A stretch of DNA of 64,000 nt from Lactifluus volemus (taxonomy: Eukaryota; Basidiomycota; Agaricomycetes; Russulales; Russulaceae): NCBI GenBank assembly GCA_022376515.1, contig WTXI01000011.1, forward strand, positions 682,001 to 746,000. The letters run 5' to 3'. Below the pieces are notes generated by a model that was given only the letters and a program-made list of their open reading frames with translations, was not told where the DNA came from and did no database searches. Positions 22,635 through 35,141 of the stretch are shown here, piece by piece. Positions within the stretch are counted from its first letter, which is position 1. The number at the start of each line of letters is the position of its first letter. The position numbers were made by a program, and so were the translations under genes.

Positions 22635-24556
22635 ATGCTCCTGCTGTCGTTGTCGTTGGCTTTTACCTTACTGTATTACTCCTCTGCTCTCCGCTCATGG
22701 GCCATCCCCTTGGAGAGTGATGGGGGCATTCTTTACCGTTTCTCTCCCACTTCAAGCAATGAGACTGAGGAGTTGCTTGCGTGGGCAGAGGTGCGTGAGC
22801 TTTTATATCGCCACAAGCAGTCAAAATGAAATGGTTTCTATCAGCTACGTGTATGGGATTTGTGGCAAATAAGCCATTCTCACGTCGATATCTACTTCCC
22901 TCGCCGTACCGTTGCTGAGGTGGAGCTTAGTCTTCTGCCCTTCCATCTCTCCCCAACTTCTAGCCATCACATTGACAAGGGGACGACTTCACGTACGCAT
23001 GCTGGCACCATCAAACACGCGTCGTTTAGTGAAGACCAGCACTGGGATGTTGCATCGCCTTCCAATGCTACTTTCCATTCACAATACCACCCCCTCGACG
23101 AGATCAACACTTTTGTTCGCGACCTCGCTAACGCCTATCCGCAACAAGTCTCCATTATCCCTTTGGGACATAGCGGGGAGGGAAGGGAGATGTTTGCACT
23201 CCAGATAACTTCAGGCGCTTCCGCCGGACATGTGTCACACGACCCAAATTCACAGATCGTGTTCGACAAGAAAGGGAAACAAAGTAACGCCAACGCGCGC
23301 TGCGGGTTCCTTATCACAGGCGCGCAACACGCTCGCGAGGTCTATTTCTCATCCCTTATATTCTCTTTCTTCTCACTCACATCTTCATAGTGGATTGCCT
23401 CTGCGTCCGCGTTATACATCGCCCACGCCCTTTTGGCCGATTCATCAGAAGAATTTTCTCTCGCACGCCTTCTTAAGCGACACGTAAATTGGATCCATCT
23501 CGTCAAATCGGATCGGCACTAAATTATCAACCCCCAGAACTTTTACATAATCCCTGTTCCAAACCCTGATGGGTATTTGTACACTTGGGAGAATGACCGC
23601 TTTTGGTGCATCCACTCTCTCACATGCATCCCTTTTCGGACCTTATTCTTTTCGCAGGTATAAAAATCGCTTTCAGGTTGGCCCCAAGGCTCGCTGTGTT
23701 GGGATTGACATGAATAGGTACGCGGGAACTGCTTATCCCCAGACCTTTTCACAAATTTCGATTATAGGAACTGGGTTCGCTTTCTTCTTCACAAGCTGAC
23801 CTTTTCCGAAATCTGATACAAAACAGGGGTACAAATGGAAGGCCAGCTCAAATTCGTTGTATGGTCCGGAGGAGGACCCTTGCTCGCACTGGTTTCCCGG
23901 ACAACGCCCATTTCAGGCCCCTGAGGTCAACAATATGGAAAACTATTTTTCACACCTCCCACGCTTGAAAGGGTTCCTCGATCTGCGAAGCTACGGGCAG
24001 ATGCGTTAGTACCTCTTCAGTGGCTTATAGTTGTGTACTGACGACATCGTTTGCAGTCTCTACCCCGTTCTCTCATTCGTGCAAAAAAGATCCGAAGGAT
24101 GCTGAGGACCAGTTGGAAGCTATTTCAGGTGCCGCCCATGCTATGAAGAAATCGCATGGAACAATATTTACCGTAAGCTTAGTACCCTACCTCTGAGCCT
24201 CGGGTTAACACTCTGAATCCTAGACGGGGCCGCTATGTTCGACACTGTATAGGTCAGTTAATTACACCTTTTTTTCCGACCAGGCGTCTCTGATACCATG
24301 ATCCCTTCAGGGCTCCTGGGAACATTGTCGATTGGGTATATAAAAAGACAGGCGTTAAATACTCGTTCGCTGCGCACCTGCGAGACACTGGTACTGTGAG
24401 TCTTATCTATCCCGAGGTTTGACCAAGTACTTTGGACTTAGTCTACTTCAGTATGGGTTTGCGCTCCCTGAGCAATGGATACGACCCGTCGGCGAAGAAT
24501 CCGCGAGAATGGTCGAATCCTTGGCTGACTTTATCGCGGACAAGGAGTGTCACTGA
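22635..24556 (+). CDS. ECM14: Ecm14-like M14 metallocarboxypeptidase homologue, probably inactive, 463 aa
   Basis: Eleven exons (22635-22790, 22845-23339, 23391-23483, 23538-23605, 23658-23717, 23768-23774, 23827-24004, 24057-24172, 24224-24252, 24311-24395, 24452-24556) total exactly 464 codons. A hydrophobic N-terminus (LLLSLSLAFTLLYYSSA) suggests secretion. The propeptide-like part is followed by the M14 core: YHPLDEINTFVRDLA, GHSGEGREMFALQI, GAQHAREW (first zinc ligands H and E), IIPVPNPDGYLYTW, CVGIDMNRNWGYKW, then FLDLRSYGQM, LRDTGTYGFALPEQWI. In active enzymes the third zinc ligand is His in FxDxHSY; here it is Arg. The catalytic Glu before LRD is His (AHLRD). The protein is therefore predicted to be a pseudoenzyme. 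Yeast Ecm14 is a vacuolar/secreted inactive homologue. Exon 6 is only 7 nt. Confidence 0.88.
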
Positions 24557-24931
24557 ATTCTGTCGAACCTTCAAATCTGGGTTTTCGTGTCCCAACGGGC
24601 TCGTCGTCTACCCATGGTCGATGTCATCCTTCGACATGCCATGGCTCTGGATTCGTCTATTCATGTACATCAGCATCGTTGATTTGGTGAACTACGAGGT
24701 GTAGCCAAAAATGTAAGTGAGAGATGTTTTGCCAGCCGAGTATCTTCTTGGCCTGTGTGAATACCAAATTGCAGCACCAGATTTAGGACGATAACTTGAT
24801 TCACGTGAATTTGTGCTCGAATTTTGACGTGATCCGAGTTCTTGTGTGTGGGAGGATGCAGCAATTATGAGAACCCATTATTGTGAATTATGCAGTTGTG
24901 CATGTAGGTAACACAACCAGACCTGAAACCC
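24557..24931. other. Convergent intergenic stretch
   Basis: Lies between the stop codons of the carboxypeptidase-like gene (+) and the Bre4-like gene (-). Expected to hold the two 3' UTRs. No gene seen. Confidence 0.5.
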
Positions 24932-27900
24932 TTAAACCTCTTCCCTATCACTCTTTTCGCTTTCAATAAGTGGTTGTCGTTCAATAACCGTATCCATTTG
25001 TGATAAACTGCTCTGATAAGCTGCCTGCTTCGACTTGTGCAGGAGCTTCCACCTCTCGAAACCGCGAAAGGGTACTTCCCCGCAAAGCCTACGCGTGATA
25101 TTACGAAGCTCGTCCAGGCACTGCACATACGCACTATTAACACCAACGTCCTGGTGGATACCTTTAGAACACGTACCAGCATTAATTGGTAAACCGCGAT
25201 GACCGCCGATGTATAGAACATATGATCGAGCGACTGAAGCTGGTCTGGGCCTATCTCACTATGCCCATCAAGGTCGGGATTCGCGAATTCCCCTATTCGA
25301 TGATGGAGGAGTAGGCGGTCTAATAGCGTCTCGGGAAGGATGGCATGCATGGGTTCGCCCGTCCGAAGGGACTGCGACACTGATGTGAAAACCGACACAA
25401 TGTCGGTAATCTCGTGCAGAATAAGCATTGAATATGTATGGAAGAGGAATAGCGTACGAAGTTTGGGTCAACGACTCTGGTGTCGTGTAGGAGGGACAAT
25501 CGCCACTTGGTATCGAGCTTCCAAAGTGTTCCACCGAGCTTGCAGGCGACTATCAGATTACGATATTATGTCTTCTCGGTACCACACACCTGAGACAGCA
25601 CCGCAACTATCTCCTCCTGAACCTCGGTTAACTTGGCATACTCCTCCTGTGGCCAACGTCCCCGGATCCCTCCTTCCCAAGATGCAATCATCATGTACTG
25701 CTTGCTTGCCATAATTTGGAGAGTGACGGTGATGGCCCGTGCTCTGAACGCCCTGACCCAATTTGATGATGCAAATGAGCTATCCTTACCCGCGTCGTTC
25801 TCTGTGATCCAAGCAGACATAAGTGTGGTGTACACATGACCAAGGCCATCAATTGACGCGGCTGCACGCAGGCGCACAGCCTTTCGTCCGGACTTTGGCG
25901 GGAGCATCATAATGATGAAAGAAGCCGCACAGCCTGTGTTGCCCCATCAGCACAGAGAGCAAACAGTGAATTCGCATACCAATCATAACGAGGGTCCATC
26001 GGCGCCACGAAGCACTCCAGCCAATACCAGGATTAGAAAGCACAGGCAAGTGACCATCGATCCACGAGTATCCTACGATGAGGGTCACTGTGACCTAATC
26101 CGAGTGAGGGAGGGGTAAACCGAGTGACATTGAATACATACTGTGCCTAGAATCACGCTTTGTATATATTTCGCCGGAGCGAACAGCCTAACGAACATGA
26201 CAGGAATAGTGAAGAGCGCGTAGCTGGCGGCGAGCCCGTATGGGTTGCCATTTCCGCCGCCGTTCCCTGAAACCTCAAATGAACAGTGCTTGCCGCAAAT
26301 TGGCGTAACACGCCTACCAATATACCAAATAAGCAGGCCAGTGATTAGTCCTAGAAATGTGGCCACGATTCGGGTGATGTAGCTACACGAGGACGCATTA
26401 GGTCGTGCAAGGCTCGAGGTCCGTGAACTACGCACTTGTACAGCTGGTCACCTGCATAGACTGACAGGATGGTCTGCGCCATGATCAAAGCCCTAACGCA
26501 GCCTCAGTGAATGGGAAATTGGTGCAATCAACGAAACGCTTCACCAAACGCCCTTGTTTACATAATAGAAGTCTGAACTCCATCAATCACCGAAGGGGAG
26601 GAGCACTAAATAACACTTACGAGCACTATGCTTGAATACAGCCGGAAGCCAGAGCAGAATAGTGAGGACAACATATCGGAAGACGAACTTGGAGCCATCG
26701 CCTCTCAGTACATCCATGAGAGACGAGGATTATGACGCACGACCGCTTCCGCTGTTCCCGCCCACTTGATGACGTGATGTAGCAAATTCATGAACCTCTG
26801 GAATAGATTCGTAGGTGGGTGGCTGTCCGGATCCAAATCTGGAGCATTCCAGTTCGTAGCGCACCAAACTGAAGTCGATACGAATACTCACGGTGATGAT
26901 CTTCTTCGATGTCGTCCTCGTCCTCATCACACTCGTCGGTCCTTTCCTCCTCGCCGAAAGCCTGTTCTTCGTTTTTTCGGCGCCCCTTGAGCACCGCCTT
27001 CACTACGTGCCTCAGACTTGAGGGAGCCCATAGGCGAACCTTTCGTCGTCGTGCACTTGTTTCGGCCACAGTTTGTACGAGCGAGAGTACCACATCCCCG
27101 ATTATCACGGTCGTTGAGCCAAACACGTATCCAAGATAAAGACTTCTAAGAGGCACGTCTGCTCGGGGTTTGTTTCCATAAGCGACAGCGATAGCATCAG
27201 GGCCGCGCGACTTGAAGCTTTCCAATGCCGCTCCGAGCTTGTCCCTGGCCGCGTCGAGGCGTTCCTCCAATGGAGCTATAGGCCCAGAGCGTGAGAACAG
27301 TCGGTCGCTGTTGATTGCGTTGATCAGAGCCTGGATAGCTGCTACTCCTTCGATAGTTGCGGCACGGAGGTCAGCCGTCGCGTCCCGCACATGTGGAAGA
27401 ACCTCGGTAAGCGTGAGTTTCAAAGAGGACTCGCGGGTTAGGTCCGGGCTGAAAACGTGGTGTAGAAGGTGTGTGTCGGAGGAAACCGTCGCCGGCGCCG
27501 GCACGTTGGCAAACGCCTCGGGTGGAGAGGGTACACCATGGAGGTGTTTGACGAAACTTAGCAATCCATCTGGACGACCGTTAGGGCCGGGGACCTAGAG
27601 CCAAGTAATAATACGTACTGATACGTGCAACGACGGCAAGAATTGGACCGGCAAGGCCGAATACATCATCGCCGCTCCAATGCCCAATACTGAATTCGCT
27701 TTGAAGGTAAATTGTCAATCCCGTCACTGAAAATTGGGCCGTGAATACCATTGTGCAGGGAATAGTAAGATGATATTCACGATTTTGGTACATCGTCATG
27801 ACCGCAACGCGTGTCGCTATCAGCCCCTTCAACTTCGGACATCCTGGGCCGAAGTCGCCAGGCATAGGAGATAGCACATCATCTAGCGATGAAAGCAATG

Positions 27901-28961
27901 CCTTGACCTTGTCAAGAATGGTGGATACCAAGCCAAGGTATGCGTGGTTTACTGTCTCGGGGAAGAGTACACAACAACAGAAAAGTGCGATGGCAAGATA
28001 ACTAGACGAAGCGATGAGTACACTGTTGAGGATCTTGTAGTTTGCAAAGGGGTAGAGTGGGCCGATAGTCTGAGAGAAGGGCAATGAGGTGGATCAGGTG
28101 AGCCAGAGATATCCACATACGCAGAAAATATCAAGGGCGATGGTTCCAAAGATGGAGAAAAAGACGAATTGCGGGCTATATGCACGGGCAGTGGCAAATA
28201 TCGCGACACCGATGCCCAAGAAAACACCGAACATGACGGAGGAACTGCAAGGAATTCAGACAGTAAACAAGTCGTTGCGAATACCAGCTGACTTGGTGTC
28301 CAGAAAGTCGCCTTGAAAGACCTCAATTTTGTAGAGTTGATCTGGGTTCACAGAACCTTGCGAGCTGTGTTTATGATCAGAACACAAGAAAGTTGCTATA
28401 CGGTTCATGAAGCGACTGACCTAGCAGGGGCTTTTTGCAACGTCGACTGGATGAGGAGCTGAGAGCGCACTGCAAGAGCTGCCTTCATCCCGGCTGATCC
28501 GATGCCCCAGCCAGTCAGGAGTCCGAGCAGCGATTGGAGGACAAGCTGAGTCCAGGCAATGTGGGTAAACAAGTGTAGTTTTTTGAGAATTGGCACGTAC
28601 GAATATGTAGATTTGCACTGGGGCAAAAGGGGGGAGGAACATGGAAAATAACGTCCCAAAATACGCACTACATGCGTGTGGACATTATAAGCGCAACGAA
28701 TTTGAGGAAAGCGAAATCAACAAACAGATTCCCAATTGTCCGAAGCGATTGATTAGGCAACATAAGGATAAGTGAAGCCCAGCCCGCGAGCCATGACCGA
28801 AAGAGAATCTTTTGTGACTTCCTCTGGCGGATGTTATTGATTACCCATGGCTGGGGACGTATGAAGTCCCAAACGGCGTGCGCCAAGTTGGATATACGAG
28901 AGACATGCGGCTTGGTGGGCGTGCTCGCTTGAGACGACGAAGGCTCTGACTCTGACTTCAT
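24932..28961 (-). CDS. Bre4/ArAE-type multi-pass membrane transporter, minus-strand paralog
   Basis: About 17 exons can be followed from MKSESEPSSSQASTPTK. N-terminal region: VINNIRQRKSQKILFRSWL, FGTLFSMFLPPFAPVQIYIF, LLGLLTGWGIGSAGMKAALA, SSVMFGVFLGIGVAIFATAR, GTIALDIFCTIGPLYPFANY; middle: FSIGHWSGDDVFGLAGPI and PLRSLYLGYVFG; C-terminal membrane half: YVVLTILLWLPAVFKHS, ALIMAQTILSVYAGDQL, VTLIVGYSWIDGHLPVLSN, MMLPPKSGRKAVR; tail: GEPMHAILPETLLDRLLLH and LCGEVPFRGFERWKLLH. This is the layout of fungal 'ER transporter 6TM N-terminal' plus DUF2421 (Bre4) proteins, related to aromatic acid exporters. The join near 26703-26745 (after WAGTAEAV) does not keep phase with any normal splice pair, so a one-base lesion or an odd intron may sit there. 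Substrate unknown. Confidence 0.82.
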
Positions 28962-30579
28962 CCTGGCTCTGTATCAGAGGTAGAGTCCAGTAAGAGTAGG
29001 AACTTGAACGGGCGGCTCATAAGTAAGTGGCTTAAGGGGTGTCGGATGTATTAATAAGTTTGCCTCCGAGTTTGCCCGTTCGGCATGAGATGTTGACTTG
29101 GGTTTTCAACTCATCTCCTTTTCATTCCCAGGTCTTTACTTTAGTCTCCTCCTCTCAAACATCTGCCTTGTTCCTTCAAGTTGGTTTTAGCATTATCGCA
29201 GCCTCAGGCTTGGTTCTTTCCTTTGCTGAACGACCCGAAGCGCCCCGAAATACGAGAGCATGAGCCCACCGCAGTTTCCGAGTGTGTCGATGTTCTTCTT
29301 GACAGCTTCCATAACAAATCGCGACGTATGTATGACCAGCGTGACTGCTGCCTTCAGAGCATGCGTTTTTCGCTTCTCACTCTATCTTATCTTGTGATGC
29401 CATGCCACCTTGGCCGGCCAGATGCGGTGCCGTACCAGTACTCTCCTTTATTCAGCCAGCTACGACTTAGGATAGACCTCCGAATTGTGCAGCAAAGGAG
29501 CAGCGAAGCATCGCCATTGCTATTTCTTTTCCCAACTTCGGTCTAACTCGCCCGCGCGATAGGCGTAACAGACGCCGCTGACTCAGTATTGTATCGTAAA
29601 GATGGTGGGAGTTCCCAGCCTTGTCCTACACCGAGACGGCGCTAGACTTCTAGGGATCAACCTGAGATCTTTGTCCTCGACAAACAAACGAAGTGATCCC
29701 ATCAGTCACGAATTCCTGACCGACTTTTTGCGTCTCGCAGTCGTTTTGGTGCATATGCTAATTTTTGTTTTCTCAAATTAGAGTAACCTTGTCTCCGTCT
29801 CCCCAGCAACGTGTCAAATTTAGGCGTGTCTATGCTTCTACTGTAGTTTATTTATACGTGCTACTAAAACCTTGTTCTCGATCTGACATAGATCAAGGTT
29901 GCTTCCAGGCCAGCCAACCCAGGCTGTTATGCTAATAATCATCGCTTTTGACCCTCACTGAAGGCCACGTTACGGCATCGCTCCTGAATATTTGCTCTGA
30001 ACCTCTTAGAAAACGTTCTTGGATCATACCGAGACAGACATCCAAATAGGCCATGTGCTCTGATCTCCGTGCTTGTGCATCGCTGATTTTGAGTTTGGGG
30101 ATGGAGAGACAAGGAATGGAATGCCCTAGATGGTGGAAATTATGACTAGGTTACATGACAGTTGGTGCGAAACATCATGATAGAACGAGGTTATGTTGAT
30201 GAGGGAAAATGGCATTGCGCGGGTACTGGTGTTCGGGTAGTGTGGGCCCAAAAGTTCCATACAGCCCACCAAAAGTCACCTATTTTGATATGTGCGTTCT
30301 GTCTATGGTCTTGTAATCCATGGATATACGGAGCCCAAAAGGTATAGTGGTCAATATGATTATTGACACGGTATTATAGTCATGGGTGTTTCCTGAGGCG
30401 GATTTAACCAGTTCGGTAGAGTCTTGTAGCTGGTCATCGTCCGCGTCTTGGACACCAAGGGGGACATATATACAGTTGAAAATATGCCCGTATGTACGAC
30501 ATGGCGAGCACGCGGGCGAACCACCGTGGCGCCGTATCCTTCCGATGTTGTGTCTCAATGTACCGTGCCATGCGATTGG
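28962..30579. other. Shared 5' region of the two Bre4-like paralogs
   Basis: 1.6 kb between two head-to-head genes, so it must contain both promoters. I see no conserved domain in any frame. Confidence 0.5.
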
Positions 30580-33500
30580 ATGACAGATCGGTTAATTGCA
30601 TCAACCAAACACGACTCGGACGCAGTTCAACTTCTCCCAAGAGTGAGCAGGCCTGACTCCTTCTTCCATGTCTTCCGAGACCAAACCCAGATCCCTTCCT
30701 CTGATGCTTCTGCCTCCCCGAATCCTACCCCGGTTGAACCTCTACCGGCAGCACCATCTCAACCTAGACGGTCCTTTTTCGATCGTCTTCCCACATGGGT
30801 GGTTACAAACATTCGTTCAAAACAGAGTCGTAAGATGCTCTTCCGCTGCTGGTTGAGCTCTTGGGCAGCCTTGGTGATCATCTTACCTGAAAAGTCCTTA
30901 AAGACAATGGGGAATGCGTGCGTGTTACATTCTCTCACTTCGGCTGCGGCTACCTGCCAGTGTGCCCTACTGTCTACATACATGACCGTGTCGACTTCCA
31001 TGTTCGAATCACCTTTTAACGCGTCTGTTGCTACCGTCGTTGTGAATTCGCCTATCCGACTTGCCCACGGCCTGTGTCAGAAGCCGCGAGCACCCGTCCC
31101 GCAGTCATTCTTCGTGTACATCGCGTGCAACCGTTGAATCGGAATGTTAACCCTCTCAACTTCCGCAGGGCATTCTTCGCTCTTCTGACATCCCTTTTCT
31201 TGCCGCCTTCGTTTCCGGTGCAGTTATTCATCTTTGTAAGTGGTAATGTCTCCTCAAGATTCAAGATCCATCATGACTATACATGCATCAGACGATCTCG
31301 ACGTTAATGATAGGTGTATTTCTTGGCTGGGGTTTGGGTGCGGCCGGTATGAGAGCTGCCATAGCATCTCGTAATGAGGTGCTCCTCAAGTCATCCCTCC
31401 TGCAGGCGGAACAGACGTACGTTAATCGTCCCCTACGTCCCCTTCTGATTTTACCTTCTCATGAGCAGCGCTGCTGGCTCTGCAAACCCGGACCAGGTGT
31501 TTAAAATCGAAATCTTCCAAGGGCAATTCCTCGACACCTGGTCAGTGATCAAACCTGATGACCTCGTACCCGGACTCACCTGTCCTAGGTCATCCGTCAT
31601 CTTCGGTGTCTTCATGGCTGTCGGCTTGTTCTTCTTCGCCATTATTCGTGCCTATTACAAGTCCCTCATTTTCATGAGCGTCTTTGGAACCGTCGCAATT
31701 GACATATTCTGTGTATGTCGCCCGTACATCTAATCGCCGTTTTCTAATCCCATTTGCAGACCATCGGCCCCCTTTTCCCCTTTGGCCAATACAATCTCCT
31801 TAATAGCTTACTCATTCCTGTTTCAACTTATACGGGCATTGCTGTCGTGGTCACGATCCTTGTTTTCCCTCGAACAGCCAATCATGCCTTCTTGGAAACG
31901 GCCACACTCCTTCTTAGTCAAATTAAGCTTCTACTTGATGCTCAAGAGGACTTGCTTACCTCGGCACCTGGATCGATCACCCCTGGGAGTCCGAAGTATT
32001 TGCAATTGCGCGCCACTAGAGTGTCAATGTTTACAATTCATCGAGGATGTACGTTCTTGTCAATGTAATTGGTCACTAAATGAGTTTGAGCATATTTGCA
32101 AAGTGACGATGCTAGGCAAGTTCATAAATGCAGAATTTAGCTGGGGTCGCTGGAGTGGTGACGACGCAAGGAAACTTGAAGAACCGTTGTTTCATGTCAT
32201 GTTTCGCATGAGTAGGTGGTTCTATTCCACCTTTTTATTATAGAACCTCATATTTTACAGATGGCCTTATGGGCTTCGTGAGGTCTGTTGGTCGCAACGT
32301 ACCTTATCCTACGGCGAAGGATCAGAAGTCTGTCGAGGAGATAGCACAAGATGCAGGAACGACGAATACGTTCCTTGTACAACAGATGTACAGATGTAAT
32401 GAGGCTAAAGAGCGTCAGCATTCTCTTCGCCTCGTCGATCTCTTGCCGCGACTCCGCGAGGCGACGTTCGAGCTCCGTTCCGCTGCGTCCCACGCACTCA
32501 CTGCAGTCAGCGGTACCATCAATTTTGTAAACGCCACTCGCTGGAGCTGGCGTAGTACCGCAGATGCGTTCACTGAACAGGAACGCAGCTTAGATTCTGC
32601 AGCTGAACGCCTTAGGAATGCCCTGGCCGAGTTCAAGGCAAAGGAACGCCTGCGGCTACTTGAGCCGTTTGAGCCCCACATCGGCTCTCCTACTGCCCCG
32701 CTGCGCAGTCTTTATCTGTGCTATGTCTTCAGTGCATCAACCATCGTTGTCTCCGAAGCCATCCTTGCAGTCGTGGAGACGGTGCAGGAAATTACAAGTA
32801 AGCGCACAAAGAATAGGCTGTGGGCGCCAAAGGGCTTGCGCCAGCTTGCACATGCCCTTTTCGTGGAAAAGAGCACAGAGGGAGATTTGCATGCTTATGG
32901 CGAAAGCCCAGAGGTCGAGGAAATCGTTCCGGAGCCTGAGGAGGATTACGATCAGAAATACCGTAAGTGTCAATGCAGGCACTCTGTGAATCTTCGTATA
33001 ATTTGGCTTGTTCCAGGGCGTGATCCCGATAGCCGACCTCCGACCAATGCTTTGCAAAAGATTATGAGTGGTCTACACGCTATTTATCAGTGGACCAAAA
33101 CTCCGGAGGCTGTGGTACGCCCCCTCTGATTGTGAAGCCAAAGACACAAGTTTGACAGGTTGCTTCCCAGTTCGTCTTCAGATATGTGTTTGTCTCGATT
33201 GCGCTTTGGGTGCCAGCTGTTGTTAGGAGGACCGCGCGTACGTTCCACTCATGCACCTGCTCGTCTTAAGTCGGTGACCTGTTCCTGGCAGACTTCTATT
33301 ATGTAGAGAAGGGAGTCTGGTATGCTACTAGCTCAGGGTTATAATCTACTGCGAGTCTAACTAGCATCATATTACAGGGCACTTATAATGGCTCAAACAA
33401 CGTTGACAGTATACGCCGGCGACCAGTTATTTAAGTTTGTGGATCTCCTTTCTCTGGTCTGACATCCTTAACTGTAAAGTGGACTAGTTACTTCGCACGC

Positions 33501-34925
33501 CTGACTTCTACATTCATTGGCCTCGTCCTCGGATTGGTAGTTTGGTATATTGGTGAGTAGAGTTGCTTCCCCTCGACCCTCCCTTACTTCGAACCTCATC
33601 TCATATTCAGGGAATGCTCAGTCACACGGAAATGCCTACGGAACTGCGGCAAGCGTCGCTGTCTTCCTTGTGCCCATCATGTTCATCCGATTATTTGCAC
33701 CTCAAGAATATCTTCAGTCTTCCATTCTGTTTGCGGTATGTGCCGGATGTTGGCTCTCCTTTATAGTTTATGGAGTCTCTAATCCCCATTTTCTCCCAGT
33801 CTACTGTTGTCCTCATCGTAGGGTACTCCTGGGTAGACGGACATCTCCCAGTCATCTCGAATGTCGGAATCGGTTGGCCCGTCGCCTGGAGGCGCTGGAC
33901 ATTAGTCATGATCGGTGAGTCGCCATTGACGTCGCAGAATTATACCTATTCACACCAAGCTAGGCTCTGCTGCGTCCTTTGTCGTAATGATTTTACCTCC
34001 TAAATCAGCACGTAAAGCGGTGCGGCTCGGCTGCGCCAAGACCGTTACCTCGCTTTCTCACATGTATGCGTTAATTATGTCCACCTGGATTAGGGACGCT
34101 GTCCCCTCGAAAGAGCTCAAGTCCGGGCTGCCACCATGGGCCAACTCCTTCCGGAAAAACCTGACTGCCGTTGCGCTACAGCTCAATGACTTGAAAGAGA
34201 CCGCGAGATTGGCAAGATGGGAGGGGAGTGTGCGCGGCCATTGGCCATACGAAGAATACAACAAGTTAGTTGATGTACAGCAAGAGATGGTTACCGTGTT
34301 CTCGCAGGTACGTTCAATTGCCCTTCGACTCGATCGGCGCTTAATGGCCGCGAAAAGCTCGCCAGCGCGCTCTATGAGCTGGATGACGACTGGCGATCCG
34401 ATTTCCTACACCACACTGAAATCGTCAATCCGAACTTCGTGGGTGCCTCTTTGATCTACTCACCTAATACACTTGAGGCGTTGATTCCATTCTCCTCAGA
34501 TTTCTGATCTGCTATCCGTATTCTCGCTTGTGGGACAGTCCCTCCGTACCGGAGAGCCGATGCACGCTGTGCTTCCGCAAAGCTTGCTCGATCGACTGCT
34601 CTACCATGACGCCATGGCAGGCATTACGCCAGTGACTACTACAGGTATTGACCACGCGCGGGAGCTGCGCTCATTGAACTACTTGTTCTACGCAACAGGG
34701 GTGATATGTGTACTTCAGATCACTGAGGTTAGCGTCGCTCATTGGCTCGAGTGGAGACCAGTTACTGATCATGGTATTGTATAGCTGCTAGATGAGCTGC
34801 ATAGTATCACGCGTAACTTATGCGGCGAGGTGCCGTTCAGAGGTTTTGAGCAGTGGAAGGACGTTCATCAACGTGCGCACGTGCCAACTGCCCCTTCAAC
34901 AGGATCTGGCTTTGGTGTACTATAG
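30580..34925 (+). CDS. Bre4/ArAE-type multi-pass membrane transporter, plus-strand paralog, about 1077 aa
   Basis: Eighteen exons were traced from ATG 30580 to TAG 34923-34925; their lengths sum to 3234 = 1078 x 3, so the frame is intact. Landmarks run in the same order as the divergent paralog: VVTNIRSKQSRKMLFRCWL, AFFALLTSLFLPPSFPVQLF, GVFLGWGLGAAGMRAAIA, RSSVIFGVFMAVGLFFFAI, DIFCTIGPLFPFGQYNLL, EFSWGRWSGDDARKLEEP, PLRSLYLCYVFSASTIV, ALIMAQTTLTVYAGDQLF, VVLIVGYSWVDGHLPVISN, MILPPKSARKAVR, GEPMHAVLPQSLLDRLLYH and LCGEVPFRGFEQWKDVH. It is predicted to have two six-helix membrane blocks with a large cytosolic part between and after them. Intron 1 (30918-31168) is about 250 nt, four to five times longer than the others. 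The first Met is uncertain. Confidence 0.85.
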
Positions 34926-35141
34926 AGACCTCCATTTAAGGACTGCTAGTCGAAACCGAATTTTATTTTCCGGTCGTTGGTGATTGGCTATCAGTGCTAT
35001 TGCGTTTACTTGGGCCACCTACGGCATTCATGGTACAAACATGGCTTATTCATTTCCTCGAGGCCAACTGTCTAATTTTTACAATTATACCGATGCTTAT
35101 ACCTTGTCGTTGGTACACAACTCGCCGTTTTACAAAGTGAT

